Shown here: one piece after another, positions 1-7,673 of the stretch
Position numbering within the stretch: position 1 is the stretch's first letter
How the letters are laid out: each line of letters begins with the position of its first letter
From: Azoarcus sp. DN11
GTDB taxonomy: Bacteria > Pseudomonadota > Gammaproteobacteria > Burkholderiales > Rhodocyclaceae
Length of the DNA stretch: 64,000 nt
NCBI RefSeq assembly: GCF_003628555.1
Contig: NZ_CP021731.1
Span: 2,852,001-2,916,000 of the forward strand
Direction of reading: 5' to 3'
Program-made: the position numbers and the translations under genes
The notes under the pieces: generated by a model
Databases searched by the model: none
What the model was told of the DNA's origin: nothing
What the model saw: the letters and a program-made list of their open reading frames with translations, nothing else

Positions 1-1335
1 GAAGGCCGCCATGAGCGACCACCACACCATCGGTTCGCGCGCGAGTTCGGTGCGCGCCATGTTGATCATGGTCCCGAAGCTGATCGTCGTGGGATCGACG
101 CCGATACCGACATAGGACAGGACGGCCTCGGCGAGCACCAGTCCGGAGAAATCCATCACCAGCGCGATCAACACGATGTGCATCACGTTGGGGAGCACGT
201 GCCGCCGCAGGATGGACGGCGTGCGCACGCCGAAGGCGCGCGCGGCCTGCACGTACTCGAGTTCGCGCAGCTTCAGCGTCTCGCCGCGCAGCAGGCGGCA
301 CAGGCCGGTCCAGCTCGTGACGCCGAGGATCAGGCACAGGGCCATCAGGCGCGCATCGGCGCGTTCGGCCGCGGTCGAGAACCACTGCGGATGGGTATCG
401 ATCACGACCTGCATCATCAGCACGGCGGCGGCGATCAGCAGCACGCCTGGGATCGCGTTGAGAACCGTGTAGACGTACTGGATCACGTCATCGACCCAGC
501 CCCCGAGATATCCGGCCATGATGCCGAGGGCGACTGCGAACGGCATCATCACGAGCGTCGTCAGCGTGCCGATGATCAATGCGGTGCGCACGCTCTTGAG
601 CGACAGGTAGAGCACGTCCTGCCCGACCTTGTCGGTGCCGAACACATGGTAGAACGGCGCGAGCTGGATCGCGAGGATCGTCACGAGCAGCACGCACGCG
701 AGCGTGCCGAGCGCGGCGCGCCACGCGAGAACCGTCCGGCCCCGCCACAGGGCGCCGGCCGCTTCGATCATCCCCTTCCTGCGTCTGCGCGCCAGCGCGA
801 AGACGAGGATGGCCACGACCGCAATCCAGGCTTCGGCCGCCCCAGTCACCCCGGCCGCGATCCGTTGCGCGACGTCCGCATCGCGCCGGTCGGTCGCTTC
901 GCCCAGGTGGGCGCCGCCCCACACCAGGCGTGGAAAGATGCGGGCCTGGCCGCCACCGGGAAGTTCGACCGTTTCGCGCGCGTACAACTCGGTCGCGAAC
1001 GGAGCCGAGTAGGTTTTTTCCACCTGCGTGCGCACGGGCGCGATCAGGACGTCCAGCGCGCTGAGCACTTCCGACGAATACGCGACCTGCGTGTTCGCGG
1101 GCGCGCCCTCCGGCGCCGGCAGCTGCGCGCGGAAATGCAGGCTGTCGGCGATCCCGACGGCGAGGAAAGCGAGCAGGATCACCGCCGACGCCATGCCGCT
1201 GGCGCGGCTGCCCACGCGTCGCCACGCGCCACGCAGCGGCTCGTCCCGACGGACGTGAATGACCGTCATGCCACCGATCGCGAGCAGCAGGAAGAAGAGC
1301 GCATCGGTCCACAGGAGGACGGGCAGGAACCCCAT
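1..1335 (-). CDS. ABC transporter permease, DppC/OppC type (partial, runs off left end)
   Basis: Inner-membrane permease subunit of a peptide-type ABC importer. The minus frame is open for 445 codons from an ATG at 1335 to the window edge, so the C-terminus is missing. The C-terminal part is classic DppC/OppC: a GTDKVGQDV segment, several hydrophobic helices, and an EYVQAARAFGVRTPSILRRHVLPN stretch that matches the EAA coupling loop. The N-terminus is longer than in ordinary DppC. It has a first helix at about residues 4-24, another at about 50-65, a roughly 100-residue polar loop, then a further helix and an RRRRK stop before the usual core. The preceding permease gene ends 3 bases upstream (stop 1341-1339), so the two are co-transcribed. 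Confidence 0.85.
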   Translation of the reverse strand, partial: MGFLPVLLWTDALFFLLLAIGGMTVIHVRRDEPLRGAWRRVGSRASGMASAVILLAFLAVGIADSLHFRAQLPAPEGAPANTQVAYSSEVLSALDVLIAPVRTQVEKTYSAPFATELYARETVELPGGGQARIFPRLVWGGAHLGEATDRRDADVAQRIAAGVTGAAEAWIAVVAILVFALARRRRKGMIEAAGALWRGRTVLAWRAALGTLACVLLVTILAIQLAPFYHVFGTDKVGQDVLYLSLKSVRTALIIGTLTTLVMMPFAVALGIMAGYLGGWVDDVIQYVYTVLNAIPGVLLIAAAVLMMQVVIDTHPQWFSTAAERADARLMALCLILGVTSWTGLCRLLRGETLKLRELEYVQAARAFGVRTPSILRRHVLPNVMHIVLIALVMDFSGLVLAEAVLSYVGIGVDPTTISFGTMINMARTELAREPMVWWSLMAAF

Positions 1336-1338
1336 CGC

Positions 1339-2316
1339 CTACTCCAGCCTCACGCGCGGATCGACCAGCGTGTAGGAGATGTCGGTGAGGATCAGGCCGA
1401 CGATGTAGAGCACCGACCCGATGAACACCATTGCCCGCACGACCGCGAAGTCCTGCGCGTTGATGGCGTCGATCGTGTAACTCCCCAGGCCGGGAATGCC
1501 GAAAAAGGATTCAACCAGCAGGCTGCCCATGAATAGCAGCGGAATGACCACGACCACCCCTGTCAGGATGGGGATCATCGCGTTCTTGAGCACATGCCGG
1601 AACAGCACGACGCGCTCGGACAATCCCTTCGCGCGCGCCGTTCGCACGTAGTCGCGCGAAACCTCCTCGAGGAAGATCGTCCGGTACCAGCGCGCATTCG
1701 ACCCCACGCCGGCGATCACGCTGATCGCCACCGGCAGCACCAGGAAGCGCCAGGCGTCGAGCCCCGGGGCATAGCCGGAGATCGGCACCAGCGCCCACAG
1801 TTTCGAGATCAGCCATTGCCCGCCGATGATGTAGAAGAGGCTCGATATCGACATCATCGCGACGCACAGCACCACCCCCCAGAAATCCAGATAGCTCGCG
1901 CGGAAGAACACCAGGATCAATGCAAACGAAATCGACGCGAACACCCCCAGTACGAAGGTCGGCAACGCCAGCGCCAGCGAGGGCCCCATACGATCGCGCA
2001 TCTCCTGGGCGATGTCGCGTCCATCGTCGGCGCGGCCGAAATCGAACGTGAACATCCGCAGCGACTTCTGGAAGAAGATCGTGTCCGTCACCCGTCCGCT
2101 CCCCTGCGCCTTGGCGTTGAAGAACAGCGGACGATCGTAACCGCGCTCGACCTTCCAGCGCTCGATCGCCTCCGGCGTCACGCGCTTCACTCCGAGCTGC
2201 ATGCGAGCCATGTCGTCCGGCGAGTTGACAACGAAAAACAGGCCGAAAGTGACCAGATTGACCCCGATCAGGATCGGCACGGCGTAAAGGAGCCGGCGCA
2301 CGATGTAGGCGAACAT
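1339..2316 (-). CDS. ABC transporter permease, DppB/OppB (YejB-like) type
   Basis: Second inner-membrane permease subunit of the same importer, 325 residues. It opens with MFAYIVRRLLYAVPILIGV, the usual N-terminus of the DppB/OppB family, and has about six membrane helices. The coupling loop is visible near residues 210-235 (RDYVRTARAKGLSERVVLF). The end is the family-typical GLILTDISYTLVDPRVRLE. The start ATG overlaps the stop of the upstream binding-protein gene by one base (TGATG), which indicates translational coupling. An ORF extended upstream of this start reads only the shadow of the binding-protein gene. Whether the substrate is a peptide or another solute cannot be told from sequence. 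Confidence 0.9.
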   Translation of the reverse strand: MFAYIVRRLLYAVPILIGVNLVTFGLFFVVNSPDDMARMQLGVKRVTPEAIERWKVERGYDRPLFFNAKAQGSGRVTDTIFFQKSLRMFTFDFGRADDGRDIAQEMRDRMGPSLALALPTFVLGVFASISFALILVFFRASYLDFWGVVLCVAMMSISSLFYIIGGQWLISKLWALVPISGYAPGLDAWRFLVLPVAISVIAGVGSNARWYRTIFLEEVSRDYVRTARAKGLSERVVLFRHVLKNAMIPILTGVVVVIPLLFMGSLLVESFFGIPGLGSYTIDAINAQDFAVVRAMVFIGSVLYIVGLILTDISYTLVDPRVRLE

Positions 2317-4487
2317 CAGCCGCGCCCTCCCACGGCCGTCGCGCGCTCGCGCCGCCGGTAATGCACGAATGCGGGCGCCAGCGCGGCCGCGGCGAGCGCC
2401 GCCAGAAGCCCGAGCGGCCACACGATCGGCCGATTCCACTGCGCGCGCGCCGCGTCGCGCCGGGCAACGTCGAGGCGCTGGTACTTCAGGGTGTTGCGCA
2501 CCATGCTGCCCGTCTTGCGATTGAGCACCCAGGCATGCTGCAGCGAATACGCCTTGGGATGGAAGCCGAAAACCCAGGGGGCATCCTGCTGCAGGATCGC
2601 AACCATGCGATCGATCACCGCCTGGCGCTCGGGTCCGTCCGGCATGCTCTTCATCTTCTCGAACAGGCGGTCGTATTCCGGATTCACATAGTTCGCCGCG
2701 TTCTGGCCCGATTCCTTCACCTTGGCCTGTGCGCCATGCAGCAGGAAAAGCATGTTTTCGGGATCCGGATAGTCCGCGTTCCAACCGAAGAAGAACATCT
2801 GCGCATTGCCTTCGCGGATCTTGTCCTGGAAGCGGTTGTAATCGGTCGGGCGCACGACGAACTGGACACCCAGGTCCCGAAACTGCTTCGCGAGCCAGTC
2901 GGACCGCGCCTTGTCGCCGAGCCCGCCTGGCGTCGTGTCGAGGTTGAGGATCAGCGGTTCGCCCGTCTTCGCGTCGCGCCCATCCGGGTAACCGGCCTCG
3001 GCCAGCAGACGTCGCGCGACCTCCCGGCTGCGCCGCACCGGGCGCCCGTTGCGCCACTCATAGACCACCGGATTGATCCCGGCCTCGCCTTCGCGGGCGC
3101 CGAAAATGCCGGGCGGAATCGGGTGCATCGCCACCACGCCGCGCCCGTTGAGGAAGATGGAGATGAATTCGTCCATGTCCAGCGCAATCGAGATCGCCTG
3201 GCGCAACTTGCGCGCCCGCGCCTGTCCCTCGGCGCTCCCGCCGCCCCCGACGACGTTGTCCAGCATGTTGAAGCCGAGGTAGAAGATCGACGGCGACACG
3301 GAGGTCAATAGCCGGATTCCCTGCGCACGCATCTCGTCGGACAGCATCACATCGCCCTGGCTGGTCATTGTCACGGCCTGGTCGAAATTGTCCGACGAAA
3401 CACCGGAGGCATCGTAATACCCCTGCAGGAACTTGTTCCAGTACGGAATGCTCTCGCGCTCGCGCGTGAAGACGACCTCGTCGATGAAGGGCATCGTCTT
3501 GCCGCAGTCGTCGAGCAGGCCGGCTTCCCGATCGCCACGCTCGCCGTCGCACGGATAGGCTTCGCCGCGGAAGTTCGGATTCCGCGCGAGCACCATGCGT
3601 GCGTTCGGATTGTTCTCCGCCAGCATGTAGGGGCCGGTCCCGATCGGCCACCAGTCCAGCGTGAGGTTGCGCTCCGCCATGCCCGGCTGCCCGTAGAAAC
3701 GGTCCGCCTCGGGCGGGATCGGAGCGAAGAACGGCATCGACAGCCAGTACAGGAACTGCGGATAGGCACCCTTCAGGGTGATGCGATAGGTGTAGCGATC
3801 GACGACCTCCACGCCCGGCACGGAATGGCGCTCCAGGTCGATCCGGCCCGCATTCCGTGCGGCCTCCTCGGCGAGCTCGTTCTGTAAGGTCTTCAGTCCC
3901 GGCAGATACTCGGCGATCAGCTCGAAGATCGGGGAATGCAGTCGCGGGTGCGCCAGACGCTTGATCTGATGGACGAAATCCCCCGCCTCGAGCTCGCGGG
4001 TGCCTGTTTCGGCAAAATCGCCAATCCCGCGGACGCCGGCCAGATCCTCGGCACGCAGTTCGGCGTAGCGCAGCGTGCCATCCGCCCGCCGCGCCAGTGC
4101 CGGATGCGGTTGGTAGAGCACTCCCGGCCGAATCCGGATCTCATACACGCTCTTCGCAACCTGCGACGCCGGTGCGGTCGCGGGAAGCTCCCGTCCTGCG
4201 CCGTCGTACCTGCGCACCTCCGGCATGGCCGCCGCGCTGCCCGGCACGAGTGTGTACGGGCGCTTCAGGTAGTGGTACTGGAGGGGCGGCTCATAGATCT
4301 GATAAAGGAACGTGGCCTCGTCCTCGCTGTACGATTGCACCGGATCGAGGTGCTTCGGGCGGTCCGTAAAGGCCGAGTACATGATGTTCCGTCCGTGCTC
4401 GGCCGCCGGATAGGGGTCGTTCCACACCGGCCCGCAGGCGGGCAGGAGCAGGCAAGGCAGGAGCAGTAAACAGATGCGCCGGAACAT
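2316..4487 (-). CDS. Peptide-type ABC transporter substrate-binding lipoprotein with C-terminal membrane helix
   Basis: Extracytoplasmic solute-binding protein (SBP family 5) of the importer, 723 residues. The chosen ATG at 4487 gives a lipoprotein signal, MFRRICLLLLPCLLLPACGP, with a lipobox LPAC at residues 15-18. An upstream ATG at 4562 would bury this signal behind 25 unrelated residues. The family 5 fold is supported by segments such as TYRITLKGAYPQFLYWL and the NADYPDPENMLFLLHG region near the C-terminus. Unusually, residues about 685-705 form a hydrophobic helix followed by HYRRRER, which looks like a transmembrane anchor with a cytoplasmic tail. The protein may therefore be tethered at both ends. 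It is the first gene of the three-gene importer operon seen here; no ATPase gene lies inside the window. Confidence 0.88.
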   Translation of the reverse strand: MFRRICLLLLPCLLLPACGPVWNDPYPAAEHGRNIMYSAFTDRPKHLDPVQSYSEDEATFLYQIYEPPLQYHYLKRPYTLVPGSAAAMPEVRRYDGAGRELPATAPASQVAKSVYEIRIRPGVLYQPHPALARRADGTLRYAELRAEDLAGVRGIGDFAETGTRELEAGDFVHQIKRLAHPRLHSPIFELIAEYLPGLKTLQNELAEEAARNAGRIDLERHSVPGVEVVDRYTYRITLKGAYPQFLYWLSMPFFAPIPPEADRFYGQPGMAERNLTLDWWPIGTGPYMLAENNPNARMVLARNPNFRGEAYPCDGERGDREAGLLDDCGKTMPFIDEVVFTRERESIPYWNKFLQGYYDASGVSSDNFDQAVTMTSQGDVMLSDEMRAQGIRLLTSVSPSIFYLGFNMLDNVVGGGGSAEGQARARKLRQAISIALDMDEFISIFLNGRGVVAMHPIPPGIFGAREGEAGINPVVYEWRNGRPVRRSREVARRLLAEAGYPDGRDAKTGEPLILNLDTTPGGLGDKARSDWLAKQFRDLGVQFVVRPTDYNRFQDKIREGNAQMFFFGWNADYPDPENMLFLLHGAQAKVKESGQNAANYVNPEYDRLFEKMKSMPDGPERQAVIDRMVAILQQDAPWVFGFHPKAYSLQHAWVLNRKTGSMVRNTLKYQRLDVARRDAARAQWNRPIVWPLGLLAALAAAALAPAFVHYRRRERATAVGGRG

Positions 4488-4553
4488 GAGCGGCGATTCT
4501 ACCCGCAAGGCTGCATAATTCACTGCCGACGACACTCCTCTACTGGCACGCCC

Positions 4554-4582
4554 GTCGACCATCGTCGCCCTTCGGCTATAAT
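4554..4582 (+). promoter_or_regulatory. Candidate sigma-70 promoter of fabI
   Basis: A perfect TATAAT lies at 4577-4582. The hexamer 17 bases upstream (GTCGAC, 4554-4559) is a weak -35 match. The predicted start of transcription is near 4589, giving a leader of about 26 bases that holds AAGGAG before the fabI ATG at 4615. Confidence 0.4.
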
Positions 4583-4614
4583 CCGCCGACTATCAAGAAG
4601 GAGCATTACCAAAA

Positions 4615-5406
4615 ATGGGCTTTCTCGCCGGAAAACGCATTCTGATCACCGGACTGCTCAGCAATCGCTCGATTTCCTACGGCATCGCCAAAGCCATGCA
4701 CCGTGAAGGCGCCGAACTCGCCTTCACGTATCAGAACGAACGCTTCCAGGACCGCGTAGCCAAGATGGCTGCCGACTTCGGTTCGGATCTCGTCTTTGCG
4801 TGCGACGTGCAAAACGACGAGGAAATCACGGCGCTGTTCGAGCAGCTGGCGCAAAAATGGGACGGCCTCGACGGCCTGGTCCATTCGATCGCCTTCGCCC
4901 CGAGCGACGCGCTGGAAGGCGATTTCCTCGACGGTTTCTCGCGCGAGGCCTTCCGCGTCTCGCAGGAAATCAGCGCCTGCAGCTTTCCGCTGCTCGCCAA
5001 GGGCGCCCGCCCGATGATGAAGGGCCGCAGAGGCGCGCTCCTGACGATGTCCTACCTGGGCGCAGTGCGCACCATGCCCAACTACAACATCATGGGCCTC
5101 GCAAAGGCCAGCCTCGAAAGCGCGGTGCGCTATCTTGCCGTCTGTCTCGGCCCCGAAGGCACGCGCGTGAACGCCATCTCCGCAGGCCCGATCAAGACGC
5201 TTGCGGCTTCGGGAATCGGCAGCTTCAGCAAGCTGCTCTCCTTCAACGAGCACAACGCACCGCTGCGTCGCAACGTGACGATCGATGAAGTCGGCAACGC
5301 CGCCGCCTTCCTCTGTTCGGACCTCGCAAGCGGCGTCACCGGCGAGATCATGTACGTCGACGGCGGCTTCAACACCACAGCGCTCGGCAACTCCGAGCAG
5401 CCCTGA
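4615..5406 (+). CDS. fabI: Enoyl-[acyl-carrier-protein] reductase (NADH)
   Basis: Catalyses the last reductive step of each fatty-acid elongation cycle, using NADH on trans-2-enoyl-ACP in the cytoplasm. The 263-residue protein aligns without gaps over its first 90 residues to E. coli FabI as I recall it (262 residues). The catalytic pair Tyr157 and Lys164 is present in the FabI-type Y-x6-K arrangement (YNIMGLAK), as are the C-terminal VNAISAGPI and DGGF segments. Position 93 is Ala (VHSIAFAP), where E. coli has Gly93, a residue whose substitution is linked to triclosan resistance. The gene stands alone, convergent with ppiD, and ends at a shared terminator. Confidence 0.97.
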   Translation: MGFLAGKRILITGLLSNRSISYGIAKAMHREGAELAFTYQNERFQDRVAKMAADFGSDLVFACDVQNDEEITALFEQLAQKWDGLDGLVHSIAFAPSDALEGDFLDGFSREAFRVSQEISACSFPLLAKGARPMMKGRRGALLTMSYLGAVRTMPNYNIMGLAKASLESAVRYLAVCLGPEGTRVNAISAGPIKTLAASGIGSFSKLLSFNEHNAPLRRNVTIDEVGNAAAFLCSDLASGVTGEIMYVDGGFNTTALGNSEQP

Positions 5407-5447
5407 AGCGGATGTCTGCGGCTGGCTGCGCCACGTGCAGCCAACCG

Positions 5448-5493
5448 CCAAAGCAAAACGCCCGATGTGCAAGCATCGGGCGTTTTGCTTTGG
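5448..5493. terminator. Bidirectional intrinsic terminator between fabI and ppiD
   Basis: A perfect 20-base-pair inverted repeat (5448-5467 with 5474-5493) encloses a 6-base loop. The core is CGCCCGATG/CATCGGGCG flanked by A-rich and T-rich arms, so it can act in both directions for the converging fabI and ppiD genes. Confidence 0.9.
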
Positions 5494-5532
5494 TACCAGG
5501 GCGTACCGACCGGCAGCGCCCTGGTAAAAACC

Positions 5533-7431
5533 TTACTGCTGCTGCGCCCGGATCGCCGCCGTGTTGATGTTCACCGCGTAGCGCTGCCGCAGCGAACTCA
5601 GAAAGGCATTGAAGTCGCGCTGGCCAACCAGCCGCTGGTACTGCACTTCAAGCGCCTTCAGTCGCGAATCGTCCTTTGCGATGTCGGGGCGCTTCACGCT
5701 CTCGATGCGATAAACGGAATAGCCGCCCCCCTGCATCGGCGCCCCGACGTAGGCGGGCAGTTTTCCACCCGGTGCGCCGAACACCGCAGACATCGCCGCC
5801 TGCGACAACTCGGATTTGCCACGCTGCACCGTGCGTGCCGCACTCCATTCACCCGCCGCCGACTCGCCCTTTTGCAGCGAAGCAAGCACGGCCTCTCCGC
5901 GTGCGGCGGCGAGTTTCGCCGCCTCCTCGGTCTTGAGCTGTTGCTCGATGGAAGCCTTCACCTGCTCGAACGGGGCCCGCTGTGCCGGCTGATGTTCGAT
6001 GACGCGGGCAGACACCAGCGTCCCGCGCGATACCTCGACGGCCTCGACGTTGCGCCCCTTCGTCATCGCTTCGTCAGAGAACAGCGCATTCAGCAGTTTT
6101 TCGTTCGTGTATTCACCCACGGCCCCGCCGACCCGCTCGATCCAGTCGGTCGTGCGGATCTTCAGCTTCAAGGCGTCGGCCACCGGCTTCAGGCTGTCGG
6201 ACTGCTCATAGACGGTGTTCGAGAAGAGCTCCGCCTGCTCGGCAAACTTCTTGCTCGCCTCCTGGCGCTTGAGTTCCTCGACGATCTCGCCCTTCACTTC
6301 CTCGAACGGACGCGCATGCGCGGGCCTGATGTCGGTGACTTCGATGATGTGGAAGCCGAAATCCGAGCGCACGACGTCGCTGATCTGCCCCTTCCCGAGA
6401 CTGAACGCGGCATCCTCGAACGGTTTCAACATCGTCCCGCGTCCGAAGAACCCGAGATCCCCGCCGCGCGAGGCCGAGCCGGGATCCTGCGATTCGGCCT
6501 TCGCCAGCTCGGCGAAGCGCTTCGGGTCGGCGCGCAGCTGTTTCAGTATCCCGGCGGCCTTGTCGCCAGCCTTTGTCACTTCGGCGGCCGGTGCATCCTT
6601 GGCCACGGAAATCAGGATATGTCGCGCGCTGCGCTCTTCAGGCTGGCTGAAGCGTTCGGCATTGGCCTCATAGAATTTTCGTGCCGCCTCATCCGAGATG
6701 CTGATTTGACCGAGAACCGCATCCTGGTTGAAAACCACATACTCCGCACGCAGGCGCGACGGCCGCTCGAAGCGCGCCGCATTCGCGTCGTAGTACTGCT
6801 TCGCCGCGTCTTCCGCGAGCTTCACCTCGCTCATGAACCGACTCGCCGGAAACTGCAGCTCGCTGATCTTGCGCTCCTCGAGTTGAGCCGTCATGAAACG
6901 CCTGATCGACTCCCGCGATACGAACGCGGAATCGCCGACGGCCTGTGCCACCTGCTGGATGCGCAGATCCTGCGCGAGGCGCGATTCGAACATCGCCGGC
7001 GTCATCCCCTGCGCACGCACCGCCGCTTCGTAACGCTCGATCGCAAACTTTCCGTCCTGCTGGAACGCTTCCACGCTGCCGATGACCTGCTGCAGTTGCT
7101 CCGGTGTCACGACCAGGTGCCGGTCTGCCGCGTGCAGTGCGAGAAGACGCTGATTGACGAGGCCCTCGACGACCGAACGGCGGATCGGTTCCGAATCCAG
7201 CAACGCCCGGTCAACTTGGCCCCCCATCGATTCGCGCAGGCGGTCCTGCTGCTCGCGCAAGGCGCGATCGAACTCCGCGATCGAAATCTTGGACTTCGCG
7301 ACCGTGGCAATGTCGGTTCCGCCCGGCCCATTGGAAAAGTAGGAATCCAGCCCGAAGAAGGCGAAGGGAACGACCAGCAGCGCCAGGATGAGCTGCGCCA
7401 CGCGTTTGTTATTGCGAACTGATTCCAGCAT
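5533..7431 (-). CDS. ppiD: Peptidyl-prolyl cis-trans isomerase, PpiD/SurA-like periplasmic chaperone
   Basis: Membrane-anchored periplasmic folding factor of 632 residues. The start at 7431 gives MLESVRNNKRVAQLILALL, a short cytoplasmic end followed by one membrane helix at about residues 11-32, as in PpiD. The SurA_N-like chaperone region follows. A parvulin domain lies at about residues 262-365 (ARHILISV, SRGGDLGFFGRGTM, GFHIIEVTDIRPA). A second, diverged isomerase-like region makes up the C-terminus. An ORF extending 57 codons upstream has no matching family sequence. E. coli PpiD (623 residues) is close in length. The gene is separate from clpB upstream (242-base gap) and ends at the fabI terminator. 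Confidence 0.92.
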   Translation of the reverse strand: MLESVRNNKRVAQLILALLVVPFAFFGLDSYFSNGPGGTDIATVAKSKISIAEFDRALREQQDRLRESMGGQVDRALLDSEPIRRSVVEGLVNQRLLALHAADRHLVVTPEQLQQVIGSVEAFQQDGKFAIERYEAAVRAQGMTPAMFESRLAQDLRIQQVAQAVGDSAFVSRESIRRFMTAQLEERKISELQFPASRFMSEVKLAEDAAKQYYDANAARFERPSRLRAEYVVFNQDAVLGQISISDEAARKFYEANAERFSQPEERSARHILISVAKDAPAAEVTKAGDKAAGILKQLRADPKRFAELAKAESQDPGSASRGGDLGFFGRGTMLKPFEDAAFSLGKGQISDVVRSDFGFHIIEVTDIRPAHARPFEEVKGEIVEELKRQEASKKFAEQAELFSNTVYEQSDSLKPVADALKLKIRTTDWIERVGGAVGEYTNEKLLNALFSDEAMTKGRNVEAVEVSRGTLVSARVIEHQPAQRAPFEQVKASIEQQLKTEEAAKLAAARGEAVLASLQKGESAAGEWSAARTVQRGKSELSQAAMSAVFGAPGGKLPAYVGAPMQGGGYSVYRIESVKRPDIAKDDSRLKALEVQYQRLVGQRDFNAFLSSLRQRYAVNINTAAIRAQQQ

Positions 7432-7673
7432 CGTCTGTGTCCGTGAGATCTCAGAAGGGAGGCAGGGCGACCAACGTCGCCAAGCAAAGCGCCCGATTAT
7501 CGCATCGTGCAGGCCGGCGGGCCAAACCTTCGGGGTGGAATTGCCGACGGGATAAGCGGCGGACGAAGCGAAGGCAATGCGCGTCAACCGGCCGTGTGGC
7601 ATCCCTCTGCCCTGTCGGGTGCACGGAGCGTCGGGCAGGCGGAGGGCCTGCCCGCTCCATCACGACGAGCCGA
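7432..7673. other. Intergenic region between clpB and ppiD with a GC-rich hairpin
   Basis: No gene is evident in these 242 bases. A hairpin at 7625-7658 has an 8-bp stem (7633-7640 with 7646-7653) extended by GGAGC/GCTCC. It follows the clpB stop on the minus strand but lacks a U-tract, so it is at best a weak or Rho-assisted terminator. The ppiD promoter should lie in the left half, but I see no convincing hexamer pair. Confidence 0.4.

Noticed and set aside
178..1536. A 452-codon plus-strand open frame at the left end
   Set aside because: It lies opposite the DppC-like permease, whose minus frame is open to the window edge and has clear helices and an EAA loop.
5467..7422. A 651-codon plus-strand open frame
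   Set aside because: It is antisense to ppiD and begins inside the fabI terminator.
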